A stretch of 64,000 nucleotides of DNA from Pseudomonas sp. CFII64 (GCF_000416235.1 NZ_ATLO01000010.1:248001-312000), one strand, 5' to 3'; counted from the first letter of the stretch, positions 18,115-27,446 are shown. The notes: a model not told the origin generated them from the letters alone. Translations and numbers: made by a program.

Positions 18115-19061
18115 TGGCTGTTTGATCGCGGATCAGGCCTCGCTGTTTCGGCAGACGAAGGCTTGCTCCACAACTCCAGCGCGTAATCCACAAAACAACG
18201 CAATTTCGGTGATCGGTAGCGATCTTGCGCATACATCAGATGCATCGGTCGACAGGGAAGCTGGTACTCAGGTAGCAGCGCAACCAGTCGACCGTTCTGC
18301 AAGTCCTCTTCGATCAGCGCGTCGGGCATCATGGCGATCCCGGCACCGGCGCGTGCCGCCTTGTGCAGACCTGACGAGGTATTCATGGTGATCGGTCCGC
18401 TCACGGGCACCAGCACTTCACCTTCCTGGCCGCTCAGGCGCCAGTGTTTTTCCACGGAACTCCATTCGTCGCCTGCCGGGTAAGCGAAGGCGAGGCAGTC
18501 ATGCTGCTGCAGATCCATGGGCTCGGTGGGCGTGCCGCGACGCTGCAGATAGTCCGGCGAAGCGCAGATCGTCAACATGTAGTCCTCAAGCGGACGAGCA
18601 ATCAGGCTTGAGTTCTCTGGCGTGCCAAGACGAATCGCGACATCGAAGCCATGGCCGATCAAGTCCATTCGCTCGTTGCTGAAAACAACGTCGAGCCTGA
18701 TCTGCGGGAAGCGCCTGGAGAACTCGGTCAAGGCCGGCGCCAGGCGCTCGTTGCCAAAGGTAAAAGGCGCGGTGATCCGCAACGTACCTTTGGGCACTGC
18801 CTGGGCCTGTTCGGCCAGCTGCTCGGAATCGGCGACCAGACCAAGAACTTCCAGACAGCGCCGGTAATAAGACTCACCGAACTCGGTCAGACGCTGACGT
18901 CGTGTGGTGCGGTTGAGCAGGCCAACCCCGAGCCGCTGCTCAAGGGCTCGCAGGTGATTGCCCACCATGGTCGTCGACATGCCGCATTCAAATGCGGCTG
19001 CCGTCATGCTGCCGGTTTCTACCACTTTCACGTACACCGACATTGCCTGGAATAAATCCAT
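18111..19061 (-). CDS. LysR-family transcriptional regulator
   Basis: The 316-aa protein has an N-terminal winged HTH (MTAAAFECGMSTTMVGNHLRALEQRLG) and a LysR effector domain, of the subgroup with an LNRTTRRQRLTEFG hinge. The ATG at 19061 is preferred to a TTG at 19067. The gene is divergent from argD and convergent with the aldo/keto reductase. Which of these it controls, if either, is unclear; the effector is unknown. Confidence 0.88.
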   Translation of the reverse strand: MDLFQAMSVYVKVVETGSMTAAAFECGMSTTMVGNHLRALEQRLGVGLLNRTTRRQRLTEFGESYYRRCLEVLGLVADSEQLAEQAQAVPKGTLRITAPFTFGNERLAPALTEFSRRFPQIRLDVVFSNERMDLIGHGFDVAIRLGTPENSSLIARPLEDYMLTICASPDYLQRRGTPTEPMDLQQHDCLAFAYPAGDEWSSVEKHWRLSGQEGEVLVPVSGPITMNTSSGLHKAARAGAGIAMMPDALIEEDLQNGRLVALLPEYQLPCRPMHLMYAQDRYRSPKLRCFVDYALELWSKPSSAETARPDPRSNSH

Positions 19062-19159
19062 TATCAAGCCTGACTTTAAAATGAATGGAGGGTTTAGCTG
19101 TTTATCCAGTTGAGGTGGCTAACGATACTGCAAATATCAACCGACTGGAGCTTTATGCC

Positions 19160-20335
19160 ATGACCGCCGCCTGCCTGATGACCACTTATAAGCCGCTCGC
19201 CCTGAGTTTCGTCAGAGGCCTGGGCACGCGTTTGTGGGACAAGGCGGGACGCGAATACCTGGATGCCGTCGCGGGCGTGGCCGTGACCAACGTCGGCCAT
19301 TCCCATCCGCGGCTGGTGGCGGCAATCAGCGAACAGGCCGGGTTGTTGTTGCACACTTCCAACCTCTACAGCATTGACTGGCAGGAACGTCTGGCGCTGA
19401 AGCTGACCGGGCTTGCCGGCATGGAACGGGCTTTCTTCAACAATTCCGGGGCCGAGGCGAACGAAACCGCACTGAAGCTGGCGCGGCTCTATGCCTGGCA
19501 CAAAGGCATCGAAAAACCCTTGGTGGTGGTGATGGAGAATGCTTTCCATGGCCGCACATTGGGCACGTTATCCGCCAGTGATGGGCCTGCGGTTCGCCTG
19601 GGTTTCAACTCGCTGCCTGGGGATTTTGTCAAGGTACCGTTTGGTGATCTGCAAGCTCTGGACCAGGCCTGCACAACTTACGGGCATCGGATCACGGCGA
19701 TGCTTGTCGAACCGATTCAGGGCGAAAGCGGCGTGCAGCTGGCACCACCGGGCTATCTCAAAGCCCTTCGGGATCGTTGCACGCGGCGCGGCTGGCTGCT
19801 GATGCTCGACGAAATCCAGACCGGCATGGGCCGTACTGGCCAATGGTTCGCTTTCCAGCACGAAGGCATCGTTCCTGATGTCATGACCCTCGCCAAAGGC
19901 CTGGGCAACGGCATTCCTATCGGCGCGTGTCTGGCGCGGGGCAAGGCTGCGCAGCTGTTTACTCCGGGCAGTCATGGCAGCACCTTTGGTGGCAATCCGC
20001 TGGCTTGCCGCGTCGGCTGCACCGTGGTGGACATTCTTGAGGATCAGGCGCTGGTGGATAACGCGCACGTGCAAGGCGAGCGACTGTTGGCCGGTTTGCG
20101 TGCAGCATTGAGTGATCACCCTGATGTACTGGCGATTCGTGGCAAAGGCTTGATGGTCGGTATCGAACTGGCGCGGGCGTTGCCTGACCTGGCGCTGATC
20201 GCCGCACGGGATCATGGCTTGCTGCTCAATGTGACGCGGGGCAAGACGATCCGTTTGTTGCCACCTTTGACGGTCAATGCCCAGGAGGTGGATGCCATTG
20301 TGCGGGGCGTGTGCCAGACGCTTGCGCCGAACTGA
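19160..20335 (+). CDS. argD: Acetylornithine aminotransferase
   Basis: This 391-aa class III PLP aminotransferase matches Pseudomonas ArgD from its start ([20 protein letters not shown]). Key sites are [38 protein letters not shown] and [14 protein letters not shown] with the Schiff-base lysine. It converts N-acetylglutamate semialdehyde to N-acetylornithine in arginine synthesis, and can often act on succinylornithine too. The frame opens at 19085, but CTGGAG lies 9 nt before ATG 19160. The other half of the arginine pathway is not in the window. Confidence 0.88.
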   Translation: MTAACLMTTYKPLALSFVRGLGTRLWDKAGREYLDAVAGVAVTNVGHSHPRLVAAISEQAGLLLHTSNLYSIDWQERLALKLTGLAGMERAFFNNSGAEANETALKLARLYAWHKGIEKPLVVVMENAFHGRTLGTLSASDGPAVRLGFNSLPGDFVKVPFGDLQALDQACTTYGHRITAMLVEPIQGESGVQLAPPGYLKALRDRCTRRGWLLMLDEIQTGMGRTGQWFAFQHEGIVPDVMTLAKGLGNGIPIGACLARGKAAQLFTPGSHGSTFGGNPLACRVGCTVVDILEDQALVDNAHVQGERLLAGLRAALSDHPDVLAIRGKGLMVGIELARALPDLALIAARDHGLLLNVTRGKTIRLLPPLTVNAQEVDAIVRGVCQTLAPN

Positions 20336-20363
20336 TGTCCGGCGCAGCGCCTAGTGGCTGCGG

Positions 20364-21737
20364 TCAGCTCACTACGCGATAGCAGGGCACATAGGCCGCG
20401 CCGCCGGGTAGCTTCATGCGGTGTTGCTCGACGAAGGCATTCAGCAGGCGGTCCAGCGGTTGCATGATCGCTGCATCGCCATGGATTTCGTACGGCCCAT
20501 GCTGCTCGATCAGGCGAATACCCTTGTCCTTCACGTTTCCGGCGACGATGCCGGAGAACGCTCGGCGCAGATTCGCCGCCAGCTGGTGTGGTGGCAGGTC
20601 ACGGCTCAGTTGCAGGCTGGCCATGTTTTCATGGGTAGGATCGAACGGATGCTGGAAGCCAGCGTCGATTTTCAGCAGCCAGTTGAAGTGGAACGCATCG
20701 TTGCGCTCGCGACGGAACTGCTTGACCGCCCTGAGGCCCAGGGTCATCTCCCGAGCCACCTCGGCCGGATCGTCGATGATGATCTGATAATGAGCTTGTG
20801 CCGCTTCGCCCAAAGTCGCGCCGACGAAAGCGTGCAGTTGTTGCAGATAAGGCGCAGCGCTTTTCGGGCCGGTCAGGATTACCGGGAACGGTACATCAAC
20901 GTTGTCCGGGTGCATGAGGATGCCGAGCAGATACAGGAACTCTTCTGCCGTGCCCGCGCCACCCGGGAAAATGATGATGCCGTGGCCGACGCGCACGAAC
21001 GCTTCGAGACGCTTCTCGATATCCGGCAGGATCACCAGTTCGTTGACGATTGGATTCGGCGCTTCGGCGGCAATGATCCCCGGCTCGGTCAAGCCCAGGT
21101 AACGGCCGCCGTTGATGCGTTGCTTGGCATGGGCGATGGTCGCGCCCTTCATCGGACCCTTCATCACGCCGGGACCGCAACCGGTGCAGATGTCCAGGCT
21201 GCGCAGGCCCAGTTCGTGGCCGACTTTCTTGGTGTATTTGTATTCTTCGGTGTTGATCGAGTGACCGCCCCAGCACACCACCATCTTCGGCTCCAGGCCT
21301 GGGCGCAAGGTGCGGGCGTTGCGCAGCAGATGGAACACGTAATCGGTGATGCCTTGGGAGCTTTCCAGGTCGATGCGCTGGCTATCCAGTTCGCTCTCGG
21401 TGTAGACGATATCGCGCAGGGCACTGAAGAGCATTTCCCGGGTGCTGGCGATCATCTCGCCATCCACGAACGCATCGGCCGGGGCGTTGAGCAGTTCCAG
21501 GCGCACGCCGCGATCCTGCTGATGAATGCGAACCTCGAAGTTTTCGTACGCCTCAAGGATGGTCTTGGCGTTATCGACATGGGCGCCGGTGTTGAGGATA
21601 GCCAGGGCGCATTGGCGGAACAGGGTATAGATGCTGCCGGAGCCGGCGGCGCTGAGTTGTTGGACTTCACGCTGGGAAAGCGTTTCCAGGCTGCCTTTAG
21701 GGCTGACCGAGGCGTTGATGACTTGTCTTTGGGGCAT
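20364..21737 (-). CDS. ppnN: PpnN-type nucleotide 5'-monophosphate nucleosidase (LOG family)
   Basis: This 457-aa protein matches YgdH/PpnN. A central lysine-decarboxylase-like (LOG) Rossmann domain carries PGGAGTAEEFLYLLG, flanked by N- and C-terminal extensions that bind the alarmone ppGpp in the family. It hydrolyses nucleotide monophosphates to base and ribose-5-phosphate during stringent response. Start ATG 21737 has AAGGA upstream and gives MPQRQVINASVSPKGSLE, the family N-terminus; the frame is open 42 nt further. It is convergent with argD. Confidence 0.9.
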   Translation of the reverse strand: MPQRQVINASVSPKGSLETLSQREVQQLSAAGSGSIYTLFRQCALAILNTGAHVDNAKTILEAYENFEVRIHQQDRGVRLELLNAPADAFVDGEMIASTREMLFSALRDIVYTESELDSQRIDLESSQGITDYVFHLLRNARTLRPGLEPKMVVCWGGHSINTEEYKYTKKVGHELGLRSLDICTGCGPGVMKGPMKGATIAHAKQRINGGRYLGLTEPGIIAAEAPNPIVNELVILPDIEKRLEAFVRVGHGIIIFPGGAGTAEEFLYLLGILMHPDNVDVPFPVILTGPKSAAPYLQQLHAFVGATLGEAAQAHYQIIIDDPAEVAREMTLGLRAVKQFRRERNDAFHFNWLLKIDAGFQHPFDPTHENMASLQLSRDLPPHQLAANLRRAFSGIVAGNVKDKGIRLIEQHGPYEIHGDAAIMQPLDRLLNAFVEQHRMKLPGGAAYVPCYRVVS

Positions 21738-22046
21738 TCTGTATTCCTTGGAAGGACACCGCTGAGGCCTTGCGACCAAGCGGTATCTGATAGTGAGTGC
21801 CCGGCGTTGTTGCGAGTTTCGTCGATGGCCGGGCGGGCAACAGGCTTCGTTGTCAGATCATCGGGGGGCCAGGGCCATCACCACGCTGAAGTCTGGCAAA
21901 CGAGGCCAGGAAAATCGTTCTCCTCGTCCTTTGGAGATGCCGCACATGAAGGGCTTGTAACAGTCAGGGCCAGCCATTGAACTGGCGATTCAAGTGAACG
22001 TCAACTCCATGCAAGTGATTGAACACACTCGCATCCTACTCCTGAT

Positions 22047-24005
22047 TCATGTCTTGCTGGCAGCCCCGGCGCCGCGCCGTTTCTTAGCCGTCGTCGGTGT
22101 CGATGCCTTGCGTTTGCCGGTCTTGCGCTTGTTCTTCCAGGGTGTCGCGCCTGCGCTGGGGCTCGCGGGTCCGCTGATCGTCAGGCGCAGGCCCAGGCAG
22201 CGTGTCACTTGCTTGCTCATCCATGCGCTTTGTTTGGCGACGAACTCCTCCAGACTCATCTCGCCGCTTTGTACCATGTCCAGCGCCTGCTCCCAAATGG
22301 CCGTGGTGCCGGGGTCGGCGATGGCGCGCGGCACGGCATCGATCAGCCCGAACGCAGCGGCGGTGGCTGCCAGCGCCTTGCCGTGCTTGACCAGATAACC
22401 ACGGTCGAGCAAACCCTGAATGATTCCGGCACGCGTCGCTTCTGTGCCGATGCCGGTGGTGTCCTTGAGTTTTTGCTTGAGCAGCGGATCTTCAACCAGC
22501 CGGGCGACGTTTTTCATTGCCTTGATCAGATCGCCTTCGGTGAACGGCTTGGGCGGCTGCGTCCACAGATCCTTGAGATTGACGTTGGCAACCGCGCATT
22601 CGCAGCCCTGGATCAGTGCCGGCAAGGGTTGCGGAGCGGGCGCTTCGCGGCCCTTGGCGGGGGCAAGCGCCTCCGGCAAGGCGCGCTTCCAGCCGGGTTC
22701 GACGATCTGCTTGCCCACCGCGCGCAATGCCTGCCCGGCGCAATCAAAGTCGGCCTGGGTGCGATCGTATTCGTGGTTGGGCAGAAACTGCGCCAGATAG
22801 CGCGCCCGAATCAAAGTGTAGACCGCGCGCTGCTTGCCCACCAGACGCCCGAGATCGCGCACTGCTGCGGTGGGAATAATGCCGTGGTGAGCGCTGACCT
22901 TGGCGTCGTTCCACGCCCGTGAGCGCCGGCTCGGGTCCAGGTGCGGCAGCAATTCGCTTAACGCAGGATCGGCCCGACCCAATGCCGCAAGGATGCTCGG
23001 CACTTCGCTGTGCTGGCTCACGGGCAGGAAACCGCAATCGCTGCGCGGGTAAGTAATGACCTTGTGGGTTTCATACAGGGCCTGGGCGATGTCCAGGGTT
23101 TCCTGTGCGCCAAGGCCGAGTTTTTTCGAGCAGATTTCCTGCAGGGTACCAAGGTCGAAGGGCAGGGGCGCTGCTTCGCGTACACGCTCGGTTCGCAGCT
23201 TGATCAGGCGCGCGCTGGGCGCCTCGCTCATGCTGGCGGCGGCCTGTTGCGCAATCGACTGGTTCAGGCAGCGATCCTGATCGTCGCATACGTCGGGATT
23301 CGCACGCCATTGCGCGGTGAAGGTCTGGCCTTGGTGCTCCAGCTGGACGTCAATGGCCCAGAAGGCTACCGGGACGAAATCGGCGATGCTGCGGTCGCGA
23401 TCCACCACCAGCCGCAGGGTCGGCGTTTGCACACGGCCCACTGGCAATACGCCTTGATAGCCTGACTGGCGACCGAGGAGGGTGAACAGTCGACTCATGT
23501 TCATCCCGATCAGCCAGTCAGCCCGCGATCGTCCAAGCGCCGAGTGATACAGGCTGAAGGTTTCGGCGCCGGGCTTGAGCGCGGCCAGTGCCTTGCGAAT
23601 CGACGCGTCGTCCAGTGCCGACAGCCACAAGCGCTGGATCGGCCCGCGATAACGGCAGTGGTCGACCAGTTCCCGGGCGATCATCTCGCCTTCCCGGTCG
23701 GCGTCGGTGGCAATGACCAGCTCCGAAGCTTCCCCCAGCAAGCGTTTGACTGCCTTGAATTGACTGGCGGTGCGCGGCTTGACCAGCATTTTCCATTTTT
23801 GCGGAATGATCGGCAGGTCTTCGAGGACCCAGCGCTTGTAGCGGGTGTCATAGGCGTCCGGCGGCGCGGTTTCCAGAAGGTGCCCGATGCACCAAGTGAC
23901 CGTCGCGTTCGGTCCCACCCAGCAGCCATCGCCGCGCCGACTCGCACCGAGCACAGCAGCAATGTCTTTGGCTTGGGAAGGTTTTTCACACAGGAACAGC
24001 CGCAT
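22047..24005 (-). CDS. topB: DNA topoisomerase III
   Basis: This 652-aa type IA topoisomerase starts MRLFLCEKPSQAKDIA, the TOPRIM domain, with acidic ATDADREGEM. The catalytic tyrosine lies in KVITYPRSDCGF. The C-terminal 45 residues are Lys/Arg-rich and may help bind DNA; no zinc fingers are seen. It decatenates DNA and resolves recombination intermediates. The frame opens 104 codons earlier, but those codons lie antisense to other sequence. A LexA box 72 bp upstream suggests SOS control. Confidence 0.92.
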   Translation of the reverse strand: MRLFLCEKPSQAKDIAAVLGASRRGDGCWVGPNATVTWCIGHLLETAPPDAYDTRYKRWVLEDLPIIPQKWKMLVKPRTASQFKAVKRLLGEASELVIATDADREGEMIARELVDHCRYRGPIQRLWLSALDDASIRKALAALKPGAETFSLYHSALGRSRADWLIGMNMSRLFTLLGRQSGYQGVLPVGRVQTPTLRLVVDRDRSIADFVPVAFWAIDVQLEHQGQTFTAQWRANPDVCDDQDRCLNQSIAQQAAASMSEAPSARLIKLRTERVREAAPLPFDLGTLQEICSKKLGLGAQETLDIAQALYETHKVITYPRSDCGFLPVSQHSEVPSILAALGRADPALSELLPHLDPSRRSRAWNDAKVSAHHGIIPTAAVRDLGRLVGKQRAVYTLIRARYLAQFLPNHEYDRTQADFDCAGQALRAVGKQIVEPGWKRALPEALAPAKGREAPAPQPLPALIQGCECAVANVNLKDLWTQPPKPFTEGDLIKAMKNVARLVEDPLLKQKLKDTTGIGTEATRAGIIQGLLDRGYLVKHGKALAATAAAFGLIDAVPRAIADPGTTAIWEQALDMVQSGEMSLEEFVAKQSAWMSKQVTRCLGLRLTISGPASPSAGATPWKNKRKTGKRKASTPTTAKKRRGAGAASKT

Positions 24006-24076
24006 AAGCACCGTCGTTTTCACGCTTCTCGAAGGTGTACAGCATGCGCAGTGATGAAGGTTTGAGCAATCTTTAT

Positions 24077-24092
24077 CTGTATGGATATACAG
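24077..24092. promoter_or_regulatory. LexA (SOS) box upstream of topB
   Basis: CTGTATGGATATACAG is CTG-N10-CAG with an AT-rich palindromic core, the gammaproteobacterial LexA operator. It lies in a larger perfect 11-bp inverted repeat (24072-24097). The only gene reading away from it is topB: the arsR fragment to its right reads toward it. The same GGATATACAG half-site recurs at 37182-37197. Confidence 0.7.
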
Positions 24093-24130
24093 ATAAAAAT
24101 TGTGGGACGTTGCCTCATCGAGGATGCCAA

Positions 24131-24394
24131 TCAGCAGCAGGCAGCCGCGCGCTCTGGTCGGTTGCCCATGGCGCACAAGCGTCCGGAATCCGGCGTCAGC
24201 CAGTGTTTGTTGGCGTTGAGCGTCGTGCGCAACATCTCGCTTACCCAGTCTGGCAGGTTGGGATGCAGGCGGTAATAGACCCACTGGCCCTGGCGTCGAT
24301 CCGCGAGCAGCCCACACTCGCGCAGCACCGCAAGATTGCGGGAAACCTTGGGTTGGCTCTGGTTCAGCGCGCAGGTCAGCTCACACACGCAGGG
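24131..24394 (-). pseudogene. arsR: arsR remnant, arsenic-responsive repressor lacking its N-terminus
   Basis: In this minus-strand frame the last 87 residues are ArsR-like: [20 protein letters not shown], with the CxC metal ligands, then [18 protein letters not shown] and the terminal Cys-Cys. Homology stops abruptly at about 24394, just before the first cysteine. About 30 N-terminal residues, the start codon and the promoter are missing. The frame continues upstream only as antisense of arsB-like sequence. It cannot make a normal repressor. Confidence 0.8.
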
Positions 24395-24652
24395 CAGGTG
24401 GTGATATTTTCCCTGGGTATGTACCTGGTGGTTTACGGCCTCAGCAATGCCGGGCTGGTTCATTACGTCACTCGTATGTTGAATGTGTTCGCCGGGTACG
24501 GCGTCTGGGGCGCCGCATTCGGCACGGGTTTCCTGACCGCCATCCTGTCTTCGATCATGAACAATATGCCCACCGTGCTGATCGGCGCGCTGTCGATCCA
24601 GGCCAGTGATTCGACGGATGTCATCCGCCAGGCCATGGTTTACGCCAATATC
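24395..24652 (+). pseudogene. arsB: arsB remnant, internal fragment of the arsenite efflux pump
   Basis: [20 protein letters not shown] followed by [20 protein letters not shown] and AMVYANI is unmistakably ArsB, but only about 86 of roughly 430 residues remain. The 5' break abuts the arsR remnant on the other strand. At the 3' side it jumps from YANI straight to the arsC ribosome site, losing about 100 C-terminal residues. The frame stays open into arsC. Confidence 0.82.
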
Positions 24653-24667
24653 ACAAGGTGCAATCCC

Positions 24668-25090
24668 ATGAGCGATATCACGATTTATCACAACCCGCAG
24701 TGCGCCACGTCGCGCAATACGCTGGCGTTGATCCGTAACAGCGGCGTCGAGCCGCAGGTCATTGAGTATCTGCAGACGCCGCCGTCACGGCAAACCCTTC
24801 AGGGCTTGATCGCCGCGATGGGAATCGCCGTGCGCGACCTGATCCGTATCAAGGGCACGCCGTACGAAACATTGGGGCTCGGCAATCCTGACCTTGACGA
24901 TGCGCAGCTGATCGATGCCATGCTGCGGCACCCCATCTTGATCAATCGGCCCATTGTAGTGACGCCTTTGGGGGTGCGGCTCTGCCGGCCGTCCGAGGTG
25001 GTGCTGGATATCCTGACGCAGCCCCAGCAAGGCCCATTCAGCAAGGAAGACGGCCAGGAAATTGTCGACGAACAGGGCAAAAGGGTCTGA
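24668..25090 (+). CDS. arsC: Arsenate reductase, glutaredoxin-linked type
   Basis: The 140-aa protein matches E. coli plasmid R773 ArsC along its length. The catalytic Cys12 lies in [12 protein letters not shown], and three conserved arginines lie in [14 protein letters not shown] and GVRLCRPSE. It reduces arsenate to arsenite using glutathione and glutaredoxin. An AAGGTG ribosome site precedes the ATG. The gene looks intact, but its pump and repressor are broken. Without ArsB, arsenite export would need another pump in the genome. It is in frame with the arsB fragment, so a fused product is possible. Confidence 0.85.
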   Translation: MSDITIYHNPQCATSRNTLALIRNSGVEPQVIEYLQTPPSRQTLQGLIAAMGIAVRDLIRIKGTPYETLGLGNPDLDDAQLIDAMLRHPILINRPIVVTPLGVRLCRPSEVVLDILTQPQQGPFSKEDGQEIVDEQGKRV

Positions 25091-25191
25091 CCAAGGCAGG
25101 GATTGAGCTATACCGGTTAGAACAAAACATCAGAACACGCGTCAAAACCTTTGCGTTTAGTCTCAACGCATGGATTTGAAAGGAGCTGCTT

Positions 25192-25731
25192 ATGTTTATC
25201 CGGTCGCTGACCATCGCCACGTTGCTCGCTTGTGCGGGCTCCTTGCTCGCTGCTGACAACGACACGCCTTTGACCCAGGAGCGCGGCCGCACGCGGCCAC
25301 TGATCATCATCGCGCCAAGCACTGTGGACCCGACGTTGGTCAGTCTGAAAAAAGCGCTGAACGAACCGGAGAATCAGAAAGCCTTCGCCGAGCGAAACAT
25401 GGTTCTGTATACCGTGGTCAATACCATCGGCCAGCGCGACGGCAAGAACCTGGATGCGCAAACCACCATGGCATTGATTCGCGAACTCAAGCTTGGCGCG
25501 AGCACCGGCACCAAAGTGATTCTGGTGGGCAAGGACGGCGAGAAGAAAATCGACAAACTCGGGCCTGTGGGTCCCAAGGAAATATTCACTACCATCGACG
25601 AGCTGCCCGCCGAGGAAAAAAACTTCGCGGCGCCTGCGGTTTCAGCCCCGGCGCCCGAAGCCAAACCGGCCAAGGCAGAGAAAGCAGGCAAGGCGGCGAA
25701 AGGCGCTCCGGCCAAGGCGCTGGAAGACTGA
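25192..25731 (+). CDS. DUF4174-domain exported protein
   Basis: The 179-aa product starts with a signal peptide (MFIRSLTIATLLACAGSLLA, cleavage near residue 20). A DUF4174 domain follows at about 35-135, a thioredoxin-like fold without a CxxC motif (RTRPLIIIAPS, then GTKVILVGKDGEKKI). The last 40 residues are Ala/Lys/Pro-rich low complexity. AAAGGAG precedes the start. The cellular role of DUF4174 proteins is unknown, and the neighbours give no clue. Confidence 0.8.
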   Translation: MFIRSLTIATLLACAGSLLAADNDTPLTQERGRTRPLIIIAPSTVDPTLVSLKKALNEPENQKAFAERNMVLYTVVNTIGQRDGKNLDAQTTMALIRELKLGASTGTKVILVGKDGEKKIDKLGPVGPKEIFTTIDELPAEEKNFAAPAVSAPAPEAKPAKAEKAGKAAKGAPAKALED

Positions 25732-25857
25732 TCACGCTAAAACGATGCTCCGGGCTTGGGTGATGAGAATAAATCCATCATCCTGAGCGGGGGGGCGGAT
25801 TTTACCGATCCCGTTCGAGCTCCGTTTCAAGCGATCAAGTACCTATATCAAGTGCCT

Positions 25858-26808
25858 ATGAAAACCGTTGCAATTATCCTGTTTCCCGACTTTCTGCTCC
25901 TCGATATGGCCGGGCCAATCGAGGTGTTTTCCATCGCCAACCGTTATCTGCACGCAGATAACCATTACCAGCTCAGCACTATCGGTACGCAGTCGTCCGC
26001 CATTCGCGCTTCCAACGGCGTTTCGGTGCAGCCCGACTTATCGATTGATACCTCTGCGAAAAACTACGATCTGCTACTCGTGCCCGGTGGTCCCGGCGCC
26101 TACAACGATAGAATCCCTGATCTGTTTGCCTGGCTGAGCGAGGCCGCGCAACAGTCCGGACTGTATGGTTCAATCTGCACCGGCGCGTTCATATTGGGCC
26201 ATGCGGGCTTGCTGGACGGCCATCGTGTAACCACGCACTGGCATTACACGCAAAGACTGATCGATGGTTTCCCCGCAGCGCAGGTCACCACCGACGAAAT
26301 CTACATCAGGGATCGCCAGTTGATCACCTCAGGTGGGGTCACGGCCGGGATCGACCTGGCGCTGGCGATTGTTGCGCAGGACCATGGCAAGAAAGTCGCC
26401 TTGGACGTGGCCAAAGTGCTGCTGGTGGTGATGACCCGCCAGGGCGGCCAGGCGCAGTTCAGCCCGCTGGTTGCCGCAGTGGCGAGCCAGAACTCTCCAA
26501 TTGCCCAGGTGCAAAATTACCTGCTCGAACATCTTGAAGAAGAGTTCTCCATCGAGCGCATGGCGGCAATGGTTGCGATGAGCGGGCGTCACTTCTCACG
26601 GCTGTTTGTCCGGGAAGTGAAGATGACGCCGATGGAGTTCCTTCAGAACGCCCGGATCGACAAGGCCCGCAGCCTGCTGGAAACCACGGCGTTACCGCTG
26701 AAAACCATCGCCCACCGCAGCGGTTTTGGCAGCGTGCGGCATATGAGCCACTTGTTCAGTGAACGGCTGGGGCTGACGCCCACCCAGTATCGCCAGCAAT
26801 TTGGTTAG
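25858..26808 (+). CDS. GlxA-type AraC-family regulator with DJ-1/PfpI domain
   Basis: This 316-aa protein has an N-terminal class I amidotransferase-like domain (about 1-190) with the nucleophile-elbow Cys107 in GSICTGAF. A C-terminal AraC DNA-binding domain follows (FSIERMAAMVAMSGRHFSRLF, then TPTQYRQQFG). Pseudomonas members control catabolism of amino-acid derivatives such as glycine betaine, arginine or carnitine; the N-domain binds the ligand and is usually not catalytic. The effector here is unknown. ATG 25858 matches the family start; the frame is open 102 nt further upstream. Confidence 0.87.
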   Translation: MKTVAIILFPDFLLLDMAGPIEVFSIANRYLHADNHYQLSTIGTQSSAIRASNGVSVQPDLSIDTSAKNYDLLLVPGGPGAYNDRIPDLFAWLSEAAQQSGLYGSICTGAFILGHAGLLDGHRVTTHWHYTQRLIDGFPAAQVTTDEIYIRDRQLITSGGVTAGIDLALAIVAQDHGKKVALDVAKVLLVVMTRQGGQAQFSPLVAAVASQNSPIAQVQNYLLEHLEEEFSIERMAAMVAMSGRHFSRLFVREVKMTPMEFLQNARIDKARSLLETTALPLKTIAHRSGFGSVRHMSHLFSERLGLTPTQYRQQFG

Positions 26809-26823
26809 TCCGCCATTTATGTC

Positions 26824-26913
26824 GTTGGAGGGAGGCTTGCCCGCGAAGTCGTCAGCTCAGGCGATATATGTGCCGACCGGACTTGCGATTCGCGGGCAAA
26901 CCACGCTCCAACG
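26824..26913. repeat. REP-type inverted pair between two regulators
   Basis: GTTGGAGGGAGGCTTGCCCGCGAA and an inverted TTCGCGGGCAAACCACGCTCCAAC form a pair about 40 bp apart. They match the common Pseudomonas GGGAGCGGGCTTGCCCGCGA element. They lie downstream of the GlxA-type gene and before the small AraC gene. Confidence 0.75.
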
Positions 26914-27010
26914 GACAGCTCCAACAGTCCGCATCTGATCCGGATGGCTCTATTGCGCAGCGCATTGGCCGTTACGCTCCTTTCAGGCGTCTTGTTTACC
27001 CGGTGGTGGC

Positions 27011-27038
27011 TGCGAAGATATCCAAGGATATCTTCGCA
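27011..27038. promoter_or_regulatory. Perfect 28-bp palindrome just upstream of the small AraC gene
   Basis: Two 13-bp arms (TGCGAAGATATCC and its complement) surround a central AA. The element ends at the AGGGG ribosome site, 12 bp before ATG 27051. In DNA it could be an operator for a dimeric repressor, perhaps the gene's own product. In RNA it would form a long hairpin beside the ribosome site. Confidence 0.65.
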
Positions 27039-27050
27039 GGGGTAACACTC

Positions 27051-27446
27051 ATGGAAAACGAACACTTGGAGGCCGCGCAACGCAGCGTTTCGGCGGTTAC
27101 CGGCGGCCTGGCCCCATGGCGACTGGAGCTGGTCAAGCAGCAGATCCATGCTGACTTGGGCAAGAAAATTTCCGTGCCACAGCTTGCTCAGTCATGTTCC
27201 CTGTCGCGCAGTCACTTTTCCCGGGCCTTCAAGCGCAGCACCGGCATGTCTCCCCAGGACTGGATTCGCCATCAGCGGATTGCCCAGGCGCAGAAACTGA
27301 TCAAGGACTCCCGCTTGACCCTGACGCAAATCAGCGCCGAATGCGGTTTTTTTGATCAGGCGCATTTTTCCCATATGTTCACCAAAACCGCCGGCACCAA
27401 CCCGGCGATCTGGCGATTTCAGGCGCTCGCGGCAGTGGGTGCCTGA
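27051..27446 (+). CDS. Short AraC-family regulator, DNA-binding domain only
   Basis: This 131-aa protein is almost entirely a double-HTH AraC domain: ISVPQLAQSCSLSRSHFSRAFKRSTGMSPQDWIRHQRI, then LTQISAECGFFDQAHFSHMF. Only about 30 residues precede it, so there is no effector-binding domain, as in MarA/SoxS-type regulators whose activity depends on their own level. The ATG at 27051 has AGGGG 8 nt upstream. The perfect palindrome immediately before it suggests tight repression or RNA-level control. It abuts the convergent RidA gene. Confidence 0.85.
   Translation: MENEHLEAAQRSVSAVTGGLAPWRLELVKQQIHADLGKKISVPQLAQSCSLSRSHFSRAFKRSTGMSPQDWIRHQRIAQAQKLIKDSRLTLTQISAECGFFDQAHFSHMFTKTAGTNPAIWRFQALAAVGA

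Noticed and set aside
24131..24691. Whole 186-codon minus-strand frame as an intact gene
   Set aside because: Only its last 87 residues resemble ArsR. The earlier part is antisense to arsB and arsC sequence, so it is annotated as a truncated arsR.
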